NCBI GenBank assembly: GCA_036744005.1
Contig: DAINOJ010000006.1
Location: 1-64,000 of the forward strand
Source: CALCNS01 sp937897315
GTDB taxonomy: Bacteria; Bacillota; JAAYKD01
Length of the DNA stretch: 64,000 nucleotides
Direction of reading: 5' to 3'
The notes under the pieces are model-generated. The model ran no database searches, was not told the DNA's origin, and saw only the letters and a list, made by a program, of their open reading frames with translations. Positions 1 through 7,281 of this stretch are shown here, piece by piece. Numbering within the stretch: position 1 is the first letter of the stretch; every line of letters begins with the position of its first letter. The position numbers and the translations under genes were made by a program.

Positions 1-10
1 CATTACTAAA

Positions 11-45
11 AGCCCAGCTGAACTCGCGTTCACCTGGACTTTTTT
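11..45 (+). terminator. Terminator hairpin of an upstream gene
   Basis: Arms 11-23 and 28-40 (13 positions, one mismatch) close a 4-nt loop and are followed by a run of T on the plus strand. The gene it serves lies left of the window. The minus-strand T run is short, so it may also weakly end the minus-strand gene at 89-517. Confidence 0.75.
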
Positions 46-54
46 GACAGTCTG

Positions 55-90
55 AGAGGATTTACGATTTTCGTAAATCCTCTTTTTTTT
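55..90 (+). terminator. Second, tandem terminator hairpin
   Basis: A perfect 13-bp stem (55-67 with 71-83), 3-nt loop, then eight T. Its plus-strand orientation makes it a back-up for the hairpin at 11-45. The T run reaches the stop codon of the convergent minus-strand gene. Confidence 0.8.
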
Positions 91-517
91 AAGGTGAAAC
101 GATAGTTCGAATGATGGGGATGTACTCACGAGCAGCACGCAGTCTTGGTTCAAATAATTTGAGAAGCCAGAAAGCGGAGAATGATAGAATCATACAGCCA
201 ATGGCTGCTATGGCTTGCGTCGTTTCTGCCGGAAGAAATCCAAAGACTCGTTCCAGAACTACATAACCAAGAAAAAGTGTAATGAGAGGTAGAGAATACG
301 TGACTAAAGCAGCTTTCAATCCAGTCTCTCCACGAAGGTCCAATTCTACTACATCTCCAACTTGTGCGTTCGCTTCATTTAGTGCACGAATCTCCATTTC
401 TTTATTTTCGCTCTGCCCCAACGAACAGGCCCGACAACTCTGACAAGCAGATTGGCGGATAAGTCGTACACAAGCGAAGTGGCCTTCGGTTTTGGTAATG
501 GTTCCTGTAGGTATCAT
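89..517 (-). CDS. RseC/MucC family (SoxR-reducing system) membrane protein
   Basis: 142 aa. The N-terminal soluble part carries a cysteine cluster (SACQSCRAC, about residues 24-32) followed by a small beta-rich segment. Two hydrophobic helices follow (about 70-90 and 100-120), then a basic tail. This is the layout of the RseC/MucC family, whose members modulate sigma-E/RseB in proteobacteria or form part of the Rsx/Rnf SoxR-reducing system. No rnf, rsx or anti-sigma gene is visible nearby, so its partner here is unknown. It is a single gene converging on an upstream plus-strand unit. Family assignment is fairly sure; function is inferred. Confidence 0.75.
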   Translation of the reverse strand: MIPTGTITKTEGHFACVRLIRQSACQSCRACSLGQSENKEMEIRALNEANAQVGDVVELDLRGETGLKAALVTYSLPLITLFLGYVVLERVFGFLPAETTQAIAAIGCMILSFSAFWLLKLFEPRLRAAREYIPIIRTIVSP

Positions 518-590
518 GTATGTGCTCCTTTAAATATTCATGAAAATGTTAGGAAATAAGTGAGTTGGTCACAATAAAATCATAATTATA

Positions 591-599
591 TGCTATAAT
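591..599 (+). promoter_or_regulatory. Extended -10 promoter of the yugP-like gene
   Basis: TGCTATAAT is an extended -10 element about 30 nt upstream of the start codon. No good -35 is present at 17 bp (571-576 is ACAATA), which fits an extended -10 promoter. Confidence 0.5.
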
Positions 600-630
600 G
601 AGAGTAGTTCACTAAGGAAAGGATGATATC

Positions 631-1311
631 ATGTTTTGGTATGATTCGACATATCTACTTTTGATTCCTGCGATATTGATTGCCGCTTGGGCACAAGCCA
701 AAGTCAGTACGGCATTAAGTCATTGGAAAACCATCCGAGCGGCTTCCGGACTTAGCGGGGCACAAGTAGCTAGAAACCTACTAGATCAAAATCAATTGTA
801 TCAAGTCTCAGTCGAGCTAACACAATCAAATATGGGCGACCATTATGACCCCCTGCAGAAAGTGGTTCGTTTATCTCCGGAAATCTATTCTGGGAACAGC
901 GTGGCTTCCCTAAGTGTAGCAGCACATGAAACCGGGCATGCCATTCAACACAAAGAGTCCTATGCATTCCTATCATTTAGAACATTGGTGTTTCCCTTGG
1001 CCAATTTTGGCTCGAACTTGGCTTTCCCATTGTTTCTATTCGGTTTCTTGTTCAGCTTTGACTTGCTCATAAACATAGGAATTTTTATGTTTGCCTTTGC
1101 GGTACTTTTTCAGATTGTGACATTACCGGTGGAATACAATGCATCAGGACGCGCCAAGGAAATGCTATTGCAAAACGGGTTGATTACAAAGGAAGAAGCC
1201 GGAGGGGTGAAAGATGTCTTGGATGCAGCGGCATTAACGTATGTTGCTGCTGCCTTTATGGCTCTGATGCAGTTTATTCGGCTGCTGGCACTACGAAATC
1301 GTCGCAGATAA
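631..1311 (+). CDS. Neutral zinc metallopeptidase, YugP family
   Basis: 226 aa. The zinc-binding motif HETGH is at residues 99-103, preceded by a short N-terminal membrane anchor (about 7-22). Two to three more hydrophobic segments follow (about 115-165 and 200-220), so the active site probably lies at the membrane. The length matches the Bacillus YugP family (about 225 aa), an integral-membrane Zn protease of unknown substrate. It has its own promoter and a good ribosome site (AAGGAAAGGATGATATC-ATG), is followed by a strong terminator, and is monocistronic. Family assignment is confident; the substrate is not known. Confidence 0.88.
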   Translation: MFWYDSTYLLLIPAILIAAWAQAKVSTALSHWKTIRAASGLSGAQVARNLLDQNQLYQVSVELTQSNMGDHYDPLQKVVRLSPEIYSGNSVASLSVAAHETGHAIQHKESYAFLSFRTLVFPLANFGSNLAFPLFLFGFLFSFDLLINIGIFMFAFAVLFQIVTLPVEYNASGRAKEMLLQNGLITKEEAGGVKDVLDAAALTYVAAAFMALMQFIRLLALRNRRR

Positions 1312-1325
1312 AGAAGCGATGGAAA

Positions 1326-1359
1326 GACGCAGAGGGTATGCACCCTCTGCGCCTTTTTT
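1326..1359 (+). terminator. Terminator after the yugP-like gene
   Basis: GCAGAGGGT (1329-1337) pairs with ACCCTCTGC (1342-1350), extended by a C-G pair, followed by six T. The T run overlaps the stop codon of the convergent decarboxylase gene. Confidence 0.85.
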
Positions 1360-2812
1360 ATTCTTTGATAACGGTGATTGTCTGTAAGGTATGGTTATCA
1401 CAAACAATATTCCCGCCGTACTTCTTCACTTGCATCAAGTAGTCTAAGATCTCGACTTCGATGACTTCACCGGGGAGAAGAACAGGTACTCCTGGAGGAT
1501 AAACGGTAATTGTCTCAGCACAAACTCTTCCTATGGCTTGGTCAAATGGAGTCAGTTCTTTCTCTGAATACCAAGCTTCTCGTGGTGTTAAAGCTAGATT
1601 TGGTTGTAAAGCCGCCCAAGGGGCTTCGGTTAACAGGGGGAATGCATCAGCAGAGGGATCTAGGGTTTTCGCAAATTCTCGGAGAGCTGCTTCAATAGCA
1701 ATGAAGTGTTCTTCATCGTCCGCCAGTGTTAACATCAGCAAAACTCCACCGCTATCGGCTAACTCCGGTTCTAAACCGTGTAGTCGCAGCAAGTTGGCGG
1801 CTTGGAATCCAGACAATCCAAAGGGGGCTGTTCTCAGGTATAATTTGCCCAAATCTTGCCCGGCAACATGTTGTAAAGGAAGTTCATCCAGCTCCAGGAA
1901 TTTTAACGGGGTATCTCGATTCAACTGTTCTTTCATACGAGCAGTTAATTCTAGGGAGCGAGTCAATTTCTCAGGGCCATCTGTAGCCATTTGAGCCATG
2001 GCTCCTTCTAGACTCAGTAACAAAATATAGGAGGGACTTGTTGTTTGCAGGATTCTTAAAGCGGCTTGAATTCGAGAAGCGGAGACTCTGTGACCTTGAA
2101 TATGCATCCAAGAACATTGAGTAAAGCCACTAAGCGTTTTATGAGTGCTCTGAATCACCGCATCCGCTCCGGATTGCAAAGCATCTTTCGGCAAAAGGGG
2201 AGAGAAATGAGTGTGAACCCCATGTGCTTCATCCACCATAACAGGGATATCAAACCCGTGGATTAGTTTTATTTGCTCTTCTAAATGCCCGGATAAACCG
2301 TGAAAACTAGGTGAGGTTAGAATAACCATGGCAATGTCAGGATGGCTCTCCAGAGCGTGTCGGATGTCTTCTACCGTCGGCGGCAAAGCCACACCGGTTT
2401 GTTTATCCCAAGTTGTTGCCATGTAGATCGGGGTTGCACCACTTAAAATGAGCCCTTGGCTGACGGAACGGTGACTATTTCTCATGAGAAGAACTTTCTT
2501 ACCAGCAGCAGATAGAGCAAATATGGTCGCCATAATTCCACCACTGGTCCCATTGACCAAATAAAAACTTGCGTCCGCACCATACAGTTCGGCCAGCATG
2601 GCTTGACTTTCTTTTAGAGCACCTAAGGGTTGCGATAAATCATCGGTGAAGGGTAGTTCAGTGTAGTCGTAGAGAGCGGCTGCGCCGAGAACGGGTTGAA
2701 GAGGGGGGATGATACTGCGGCCTTGTTTGTGGCCTGGCATGTGCAAAGGAATTCTGCCGGTGTTTTGCTGACGGCGAATCGCTTGCAGAAAAGGAAGTTG
2801 TATCTCTTCCAT
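1358..2812 (-). CDS. Orn/Lys/Arg decarboxylase family PLP enzyme (YaaO-like)
   Basis: 484 aa. A fold-type-I PLP enzyme: the N-terminal motif LHMPGHK is typical of this group, DEAHGVH (about 194-200) holds the Asp that contacts the pyridine nitrogen, and STHKTLSGF (222-230) holds the Schiff-base Lys225. The C-terminal domain ends with the PGVPVLLPGE segment of the arginine/lysine/ornithine decarboxylases. The length fits the short Gram-positive SpeA/YaaO forms, so arginine decarboxylase (polyamine synthesis) is likely, but lysine cannot be excluded. In Bacillus subtilis yaaO sits beside tmk in the dnaX-to-darA region; here it is isolated about 40 kb away from darA. Confidence 0.85.
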   Translation of the reverse strand: MEEIQLPFLQAIRRQQNTGRIPLHMPGHKQGRSIIPPLQPVLGAAALYDYTELPFTDDLSQPLGALKESQAMLAELYGADASFYLVNGTSGGIMATIFALSAAGKKVLLMRNSHRSVSQGLILSGATPIYMATTWDKQTGVALPPTVEDIRHALESHPDIAMVILTSPSFHGLSGHLEEQIKLIHGFDIPVMVDEAHGVHTHFSPLLPKDALQSGADAVIQSTHKTLSGFTQCSWMHIQGHRVSASRIQAALRILQTTSPSYILLLSLEGAMAQMATDGPEKLTRSLELTARMKEQLNRDTPLKFLELDELPLQHVAGQDLGKLYLRTAPFGLSGFQAANLLRLHGLEPELADSGGVLLMLTLADDEEHFIAIEAALREFAKTLDPSADAFPLLTEAPWAALQPNLALTPREAWYSEKELTPFDQAIGRVCAETITVYPPGVPVLLPGEVIEVEILDYLMQVKKYGGNIVCDNHTLQTITVIKE

Positions 2813-2846
2813 CTCGCATTTCTCCTGTTCGGTTTAAAATAGAAAG

Positions 2847-2880
2847 GTGCTGTATCAATCTGCTCGATATGATACAGCAC
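2847..2880 (-). terminator. Terminator after folD
   Basis: A perfect 11-bp stem (2847-2857 with 2870-2880) with a 12-nt loop. Reading minus, it lies about 50 nt past the folD stop and is followed by a T-rich stretch. The loop is large and the T run interrupted, so strength is uncertain. Confidence 0.6.
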
Positions 2881-2930
2881 TCTCATTATATTTTCATTCT
2901 AAGCTTTTGTCAATCAAGAATCCTATGGAG

Positions 2931-3782
2931 TTATTTGATCACACCTTGGATCTTCATGGCTTTTAGAACATTGCCCATGAGGATTGCAGTAGTTAATGAA
3001 CCAACTCCACCAGGTACTGGTGTCACTTGTGAAGCAACGGCCATTGCTTCCTCAAAATGGACATCTCCAACCAGTTTTCCTTCTACTTCATTGATACCTG
3101 CATCTACAACGACAGCCCCGGGTTTTATCATGTCACCACGAATCAAGTTGGGGCGTCCTGTTGCTGCGATGAGAATGTCAGCCTGAAGGGTGATTTCCTT
3201 CAGGTTTTTGGTCTTAGAACGGCAAACAGTTAAAGTGGGCAATTCTCTTAGAAGCAGCGGAACCAGGGGCTTACCTACAGTAGCACCATAGCCTACCATA
3301 ACAATATGTGGAGATGTTAAGTCGGTACCGCATTGATGTAGGATTTCAATAACGGATTGGGGTGTGGCGGGGAATAACCAGTCTTGACCGCTGAGCAAGT
3401 AGCCCATTGAAATAGGAGAGACACCGTCCACATCCTTTTCGGGTTGAATCCAAGTGACAACTTCTTTTGCATGGAGTCCTTTTGGTAAAGGTAATTCCAA
3501 CATGATCCCGTGAACTTTGGGATCTTGATTCAGGGAATGGATCAGATTTTTCAATTCGTCCATTGAAGTATCCTTACCCAAAAGATGCTCTTGAAAAAGA
3601 ATCCCCGCTTTCTGACAAGCATTTTTCTTTGAACGTAAGTAAGCAATCGAAGCCTCGTCGTCCCCTACTAAAATGACATCAAGTTTGGGCTGAATGTTAC
3701 GTGCTGTTAACTCACTGATTTGCTGAGTGAGTTCTTTGCGCATCTTTGCGGCAATGGCTTTGCCATCGATAATAGTTCCCAT
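2931..3782 (-). CDS. folD: Methylene-THF dehydrogenase (FolD), altered cyclohydrolase site
   Basis: 283 aa, usual length. FolD makes methenyl-THF from methylene-THF with NAD(P)+ and usually hydrolyses it to 10-formyl-THF. Visible: YLRSK with Tyr48 and catalytic Lys52, KDVDG (116-120), TPVPGGVG near the C-terminus. Odd points: the usual QLPLP reads ELPLP (Glu96); the GRS NADP-binding motif reads GYG (164-166); PCTPxG reads PATPQS. The Gln is implicated in the cyclohydrolase step in characterised homologues, so this protein may be mainly a dehydrogenase, with FchA at 9.0 kb supplying the hydrolase. The ATG at 3782 has AAAGGA 9 nt upstream. It is the last gene of an operon with the M28 peptidase, 26 nt downstream of it. 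Confidence 0.88.
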   Translation of the reverse strand: MGTIIDGKAIAAKMRKELTQQISELTARNIQPKLDVILVGDDEASIAYLRSKKNACQKAGILFQEHLLGKDTSMDELKNLIHSLNQDPKVHGIMLELPLPKGLHAKEVVTWIQPEKDVDGVSPISMGYLLSGQDWLFPATPQSVIEILHQCGTDLTSPHIVMVGYGATVGKPLVPLLLRELPTLTVCRSKTKNLKEITLQADILIAATGRPNLIRGDMIKPGAVVVDAGINEVEGKLVGDVHFEEAMAVASQVTPVPGGVGSLTTAILMGNVLKAMKIQGVIK

Positions 3783-3808
3783 AGGAGATCGTCCTTTCTG
3801 ATTTGACT

Positions 3809-5824
3809 CTATTTCCACGAAATGAGATGCATTTCATGCAAAATTTGGAAATAGGGTTCGGCAAACTTCACACAAGGTATGCCGGTTTCGAGTGTGGTTA
3901 ATCGACAAATTTCCGAGAGCGAGCGTTTACCGTCTGTCCAATATAATAACTGATTGTTGCAACTTCGTAAAGAAGGAAAATCCCTGAATAACGTTTGATA
4001 TTGTGTTTGAAGCACTTTCGGGTGCTTTTCTAGACTTCCACGGGCATTAAATGGTCCTCGGAATAAGCGAACAGGGATGCGGTCACTAGATAGAGCAGGT
4101 GGCAAGGTTGTATTGTCTGGTTCATCCGATATGCCCAACGCAGTTTTCTGTTCTTTCAGAAGGGAGTCTGTGAAACTTCGCAGTATTTTACTCTGACGAT
4201 TCACTGCTCTTCTCAGTTGCTGTTTGTTTTTCGGAACAAAGCGCTGAAGATCCATCATCTCGGCTTCTTTCAGGGCACACAAATGATCGAGCAGTTCTCT
4301 CGTTTGCACAAAGGTCTTTTCTTTATCTAGGATATTTTGCTGCAGGGAGATCTCCATATCTTTCTTAAGTAGATTGTTGATATGACTTAAATAAGAAGCT
4401 CGAGCTAAAGGAAGAATCCAATCGATGTCGTTAATTTCTAAATTAGCCAAAAGATACGCATACGTTGCGCTCATACATCCCACTCGATACAACATTTGAG
4501 GATCCACCTTGTCCAAGGTATCGGCACTGGTGTGATAGAACTTATCCGGCCATTGAATCAGCATAGGGCTGGGAATACCCACTGTGGGGTCCGATAAAAT
4601 ATAGTGGTCACTTCCCCCGGAGAAGGGGCTAATCGCATATTTAAATAAGGCATAACTTGTGGTTCCGGCTAGATTTTTCGCTTCTTCCGTTACCGCTTCT
4701 AGAACCCCTGCCATTAGGTCTCCGACGAAGGATTGAGTCGCTTGTGGAGGATACTCTACCACAAGCGGGCCTTGACAGAGTTCTTGCTTTTCACCGACCA
4801 TATCTAAGTTCAACCCAGCCATAATCTTTGGAATCTTCGCTTCGTTTTGAGATAAATAGGCATAAGTCCCGGTCATTTCAGGAATCAATAAGAAGCGAAT
4901 GCCTCTTTTGGGTTTTGGTAGTGCTCCGTTATCTATGAGCTTTTTCAAGGTTCTTGCAGTTTCCATGGCTACTGCTACACCGGATGCATTATCGTTGGCA
5001 GATGCTTGTGGATGACAGAGATGTGCTGTGATGAGGATTTCTTCTTTGGTACTACCTGGAATGTAAGCACTCACATTTTCTATGGAACCCGGATATAGCT
5101 GGGAATCGACAAAGGCTCTCGCTGATAAGTAAGCAGGCTGATTGGAGTCCTTTTGGTGTAAAGCCATTTGTTTCATACAGGTCTTTCTCAGCCAATCACC
5201 CTGCTTGGGGGAAAGAGCGAAGCCAAAACATTTCTTCTCGTAGTTGGTCCACCAAAAGGATGTATAGAGAATGGCGTCGGGAATATCAAAACGATGCCGA
5301 ACAATGGGAAACTCCACCATGCGCTCGCTAATGATTCCGATGGCTCCTCTCTTCTCTACAGCCCAGGAACGAACTTTGTTCCAATCTCCGTCTGAAAACA
5401 CCAGCGCTCCTTGCATATCAATATCGGGATAAGCGGTTTCATCGTCTCCGTGTTCCAGCCAGATGATGGGTGCTACAACACCCTCTTTCGGTGTAGCGAT
5501 GCTACGTTGAATTAACGACATTTTCTCAGCCTGAAAATCACAAAGGCGAATAGGAGAATCACCTAAAATATCTAGAGTAGCTTCTTTACAAAACCATTCG
5601 TCCCACATCGCATTCGTCCAATAACTTGTTTGGTAGTTAGCCGGATAAGATAGGATCTCTGCTTTTACGCCATCTGATTGAAATATCTTTTGACAATATT
5701 GTGCAGCTTCCCGGTAACCTGGACTAGATTGGATTCGATGATGTTGACTGATTTCTGCTACATGATGAAAACTTCTTTGACCTGAAAATTCACTTTGAAT
5801 TTTCGATAAAATGGGACGAATCAT
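3809..5824 (-). CDS. M28-type aminopeptidase-like protein (DUF4910) with C-terminal winged-helix-like tail
   Basis: 671 aa. N-terminal cap (1-110), a PA-like insert (about 112-170), then an M28 zinc core: H268 (TAHLCH), D278 (ANDNASG), E316 (PEMTGT), D341 (NLDMVG), H431 (FYHTSAD). These are the ligands expected for a two-zinc aminopeptidase. A helical linker (about 470-560) leads to a roughly 65-residue C-terminal domain (YWTDGKRSLSEIC onward) that resembles a small winged-helix module. This arrangement is typical of the DUF4910 aminopeptidase-like family, whose substrate is not known. No signal peptide, so cytoplasmic. The ATG at 5824 has GGAGG 9-10 nt upstream. First gene of the operon with folD. 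Confidence 0.78.
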   Translation of the reverse strand: MIRPILSKIQSEFSGQRSFHHVAEISQHHRIQSSPGYREAAQYCQKIFQSDGVKAEILSYPANYQTSYWTNAMWDEWFCKEATLDILGDSPIRLCDFQAEKMSLIQRSIATPKEGVVAPIIWLEHGDDETAYPDIDMQGALVFSDGDWNKVRSWAVEKRGAIGIISERMVEFPIVRHRFDIPDAILYTSFWWTNYEKKCFGFALSPKQGDWLRKTCMKQMALHQKDSNQPAYLSARAFVDSQLYPGSIENVSAYIPGSTKEEILITAHLCHPQASANDNASGVAVAMETARTLKKLIDNGALPKPKRGIRFLLIPEMTGTYAYLSQNEAKIPKIMAGLNLDMVGEKQELCQGPLVVEYPPQATQSFVGDLMAGVLEAVTEEAKNLAGTTSYALFKYAISPFSGGSDHYILSDPTVGIPSPMLIQWPDKFYHTSADTLDKVDPQMLYRVGCMSATYAYLLANLEINDIDWILPLARASYLSHINNLLKKDMEISLQQNILDKEKTFVQTRELLDHLCALKEAEMMDLQRFVPKNKQQLRRAVNRQSKILRSFTDSLLKEQKTALGISDEPDNTTLPPALSSDRIPVRLFRGPFNARGSLEKHPKVLQTQYQTLFRDFPSLRSCNNQLLYWTDGKRSLSEICRLTTLETGIPCVKFAEPYFQILHEMHLISWK

Positions 5825-6022
5825 TCATAACACCCTCCTCTTTCATTTTCCTCTTACTTCTTGAAAGACTTTGCGAAACCCTTTTTTGAGTTCGTTTTTC
5901 GTCGTTAACTGTATCATTTTCAAAGACGATGCTCGAGGGAAGGAATGGATCTTTATGTTACAGAATCGTTACATTCATAAGCGATCTTCGATAGCTAATT
6001 ATTAATAGAAAGGAAAAGTACG

Positions 6023-7168
6023 ATGAATCTGAATCCTGCTGAGATTTACAAAAAACTGAAAGAACATGAGCATGAGATGATCACCGAACTTTCCCATTTG
6101 GTGTCTCATAGCTCTTATACCTATGCACCTGATTCAGTGAACCTACTACAAGATTATATTGCTGAGCAATTCAAAAAAGTGGGTGCGAAGGTTGAATACT
6201 TATCACCTGGAAATGCTTTGTATGGTCAGCACTTGAAGGTAGAATACGGTTGTGGAAAAGAGCAAATTCTCATACTAGCACACATGGATACCGTGTACCC
6301 AGAAGTCAACTTTTCGGGAAATGTTCTTAACATAGAAGAGAACTTGCTCTACGGTCCGGGTGTTTATGATATGAAAGGTGGGGTTGTACAGCTCCTTTGG
6401 TCGATTCGCCTCATACATAAACTGGGGTTAAAGACCAAATATAGACTCTGTTTAATTGTGAATAGTGACTCTGAAGCAGGTGGTATTACTTCGCGAAAAT
6501 ATATAGAAAACGAAGCCATCAAAAGCAAAGCGGTTTTTGTTTTGGAGTCCTCTCATGGACCGGAAGGGGAGCTAAAAAGTCAACACCGTGGTTCAGGACG
6601 GTACAAACTAAAAATTAGTGGTAATGCTGGTCATCCCAGCCAATACTCCCCGACAACTTCTGCGATTCAAGAGCTTTCCTTTCAGATCCAACGCTTACAC
6701 AGCCTGTCTCAACCGGAAAACCGGATTGTTGTGAATGTGGGACAGGTTTGGGGTGGTGACACCGTAAATACGATTTCTCCTCATGCGACAGCACTCATCG
6801 AGATGCGGTTTCTTAATGAGGAGGATGGGTATCGGACCGAAGCTCTGATCTTAAACGCGCAACCTTTTACGAACTGTAAAGTGGAAATCAATGGCGACAT
6901 CACCCGACCCTCTGTTCGAAAAAATGCCGATACACAGCGTTTGATGTGCATGGTTCGGCATTTAGCGGAACCTTTGGGAATTTACTTCAAAGAGGGTGTG
7001 ATTGGCGAAGCTAGTGATGGTAATTATGCCGCTGCGCTCGGGGTACCAACGCTCGATGGTCTGGGACCAGTAGGCGGAGGAGCACACAGTGAAAGAGAGT
7101 ATATCACAAAAGAATCTTTACTTCTTCGGACAGCATTGTTAATATTGATCATGTGTAATGGAGAATAA
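6023..7168 (+). CDS. M20 peptidase homologue, CPG2-like, lacking the usual general-base Glu
   Basis: 381 aa. The fold and metal ligands of the glutamate carboxypeptidase branch of M20 are present: H87 and D89 (AHMDT), bridging D116 (VYDMKGG), E151, E175 (VLES), and a C-terminal His (GGAHSERE); the dimerisation domain (SGNAGHPS) is intact. In the family the segment around 149-151 reads D-E-E, first Glu general base and second Glu zinc ligand. Here it reads D149-S150-E151, so the general base is Ser. It may be inactive, use another base, or act as a binding protein. The ATG has AGAAAGGAAAAGTACG before it. It lies 113 nt upstream of fhs on the same strand and may be cotranscribed. Confidence 0.82.
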   Translation: MNLNPAEIYKKLKEHEHEMITELSHLVSHSSYTYAPDSVNLLQDYIAEQFKKVGAKVEYLSPGNALYGQHLKVEYGCGKEQILILAHMDTVYPEVNFSGNVLNIEENLLYGPGVYDMKGGVVQLLWSIRLIHKLGLKTKYRLCLIVNSDSEAGGITSRKYIENEAIKSKAVFVLESSHGPEGELKSQHRGSGRYKLKISGNAGHPSQYSPTTSAIQELSFQIQRLHSLSQPENRIVVNVGQVWGGDTVNTISPHATALIEMRFLNEEDGYRTEALILNAQPFTNCKVEINGDITRPSVRKNADTQRLMCMVRHLAEPLGIYFKEGVIGEASDGNYAAALGVPTLDGLGPVGGGAHSEREYITKESLLLRTALLILIMCNGE

Positions 7169-7281
7169 TGCAGTCAAATTTAGTCGTATGAACTGACAAC
7201 AAAGGATTTTTGCCTTTGCTCGTCGAACAAAAAATAAGATACGGAGTTATTCCGTCAACTTTTAAAGGAGGATCATTACAC

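Noticed and set aside
1510..2266. Plus-strand open frames opposite the decarboxylase gene
   Set aside because: Low-complexity Ser/Arg/Lys-rich translations with no initiation signals; the minus-strand gene is clear.
5825..6022. Divergent promoters between the M28 and M20 genes
   Set aside because: Promoters must exist here, but I could not identify a convincing -35/-10 pair on either strand.
7169..7281. Possible THF or ZTP riboswitch before fhs
   Set aside because: A small hairpin (CAAAGG ... CCTTTG) is present, but none of the conserved riboswitch core sequences could be found.
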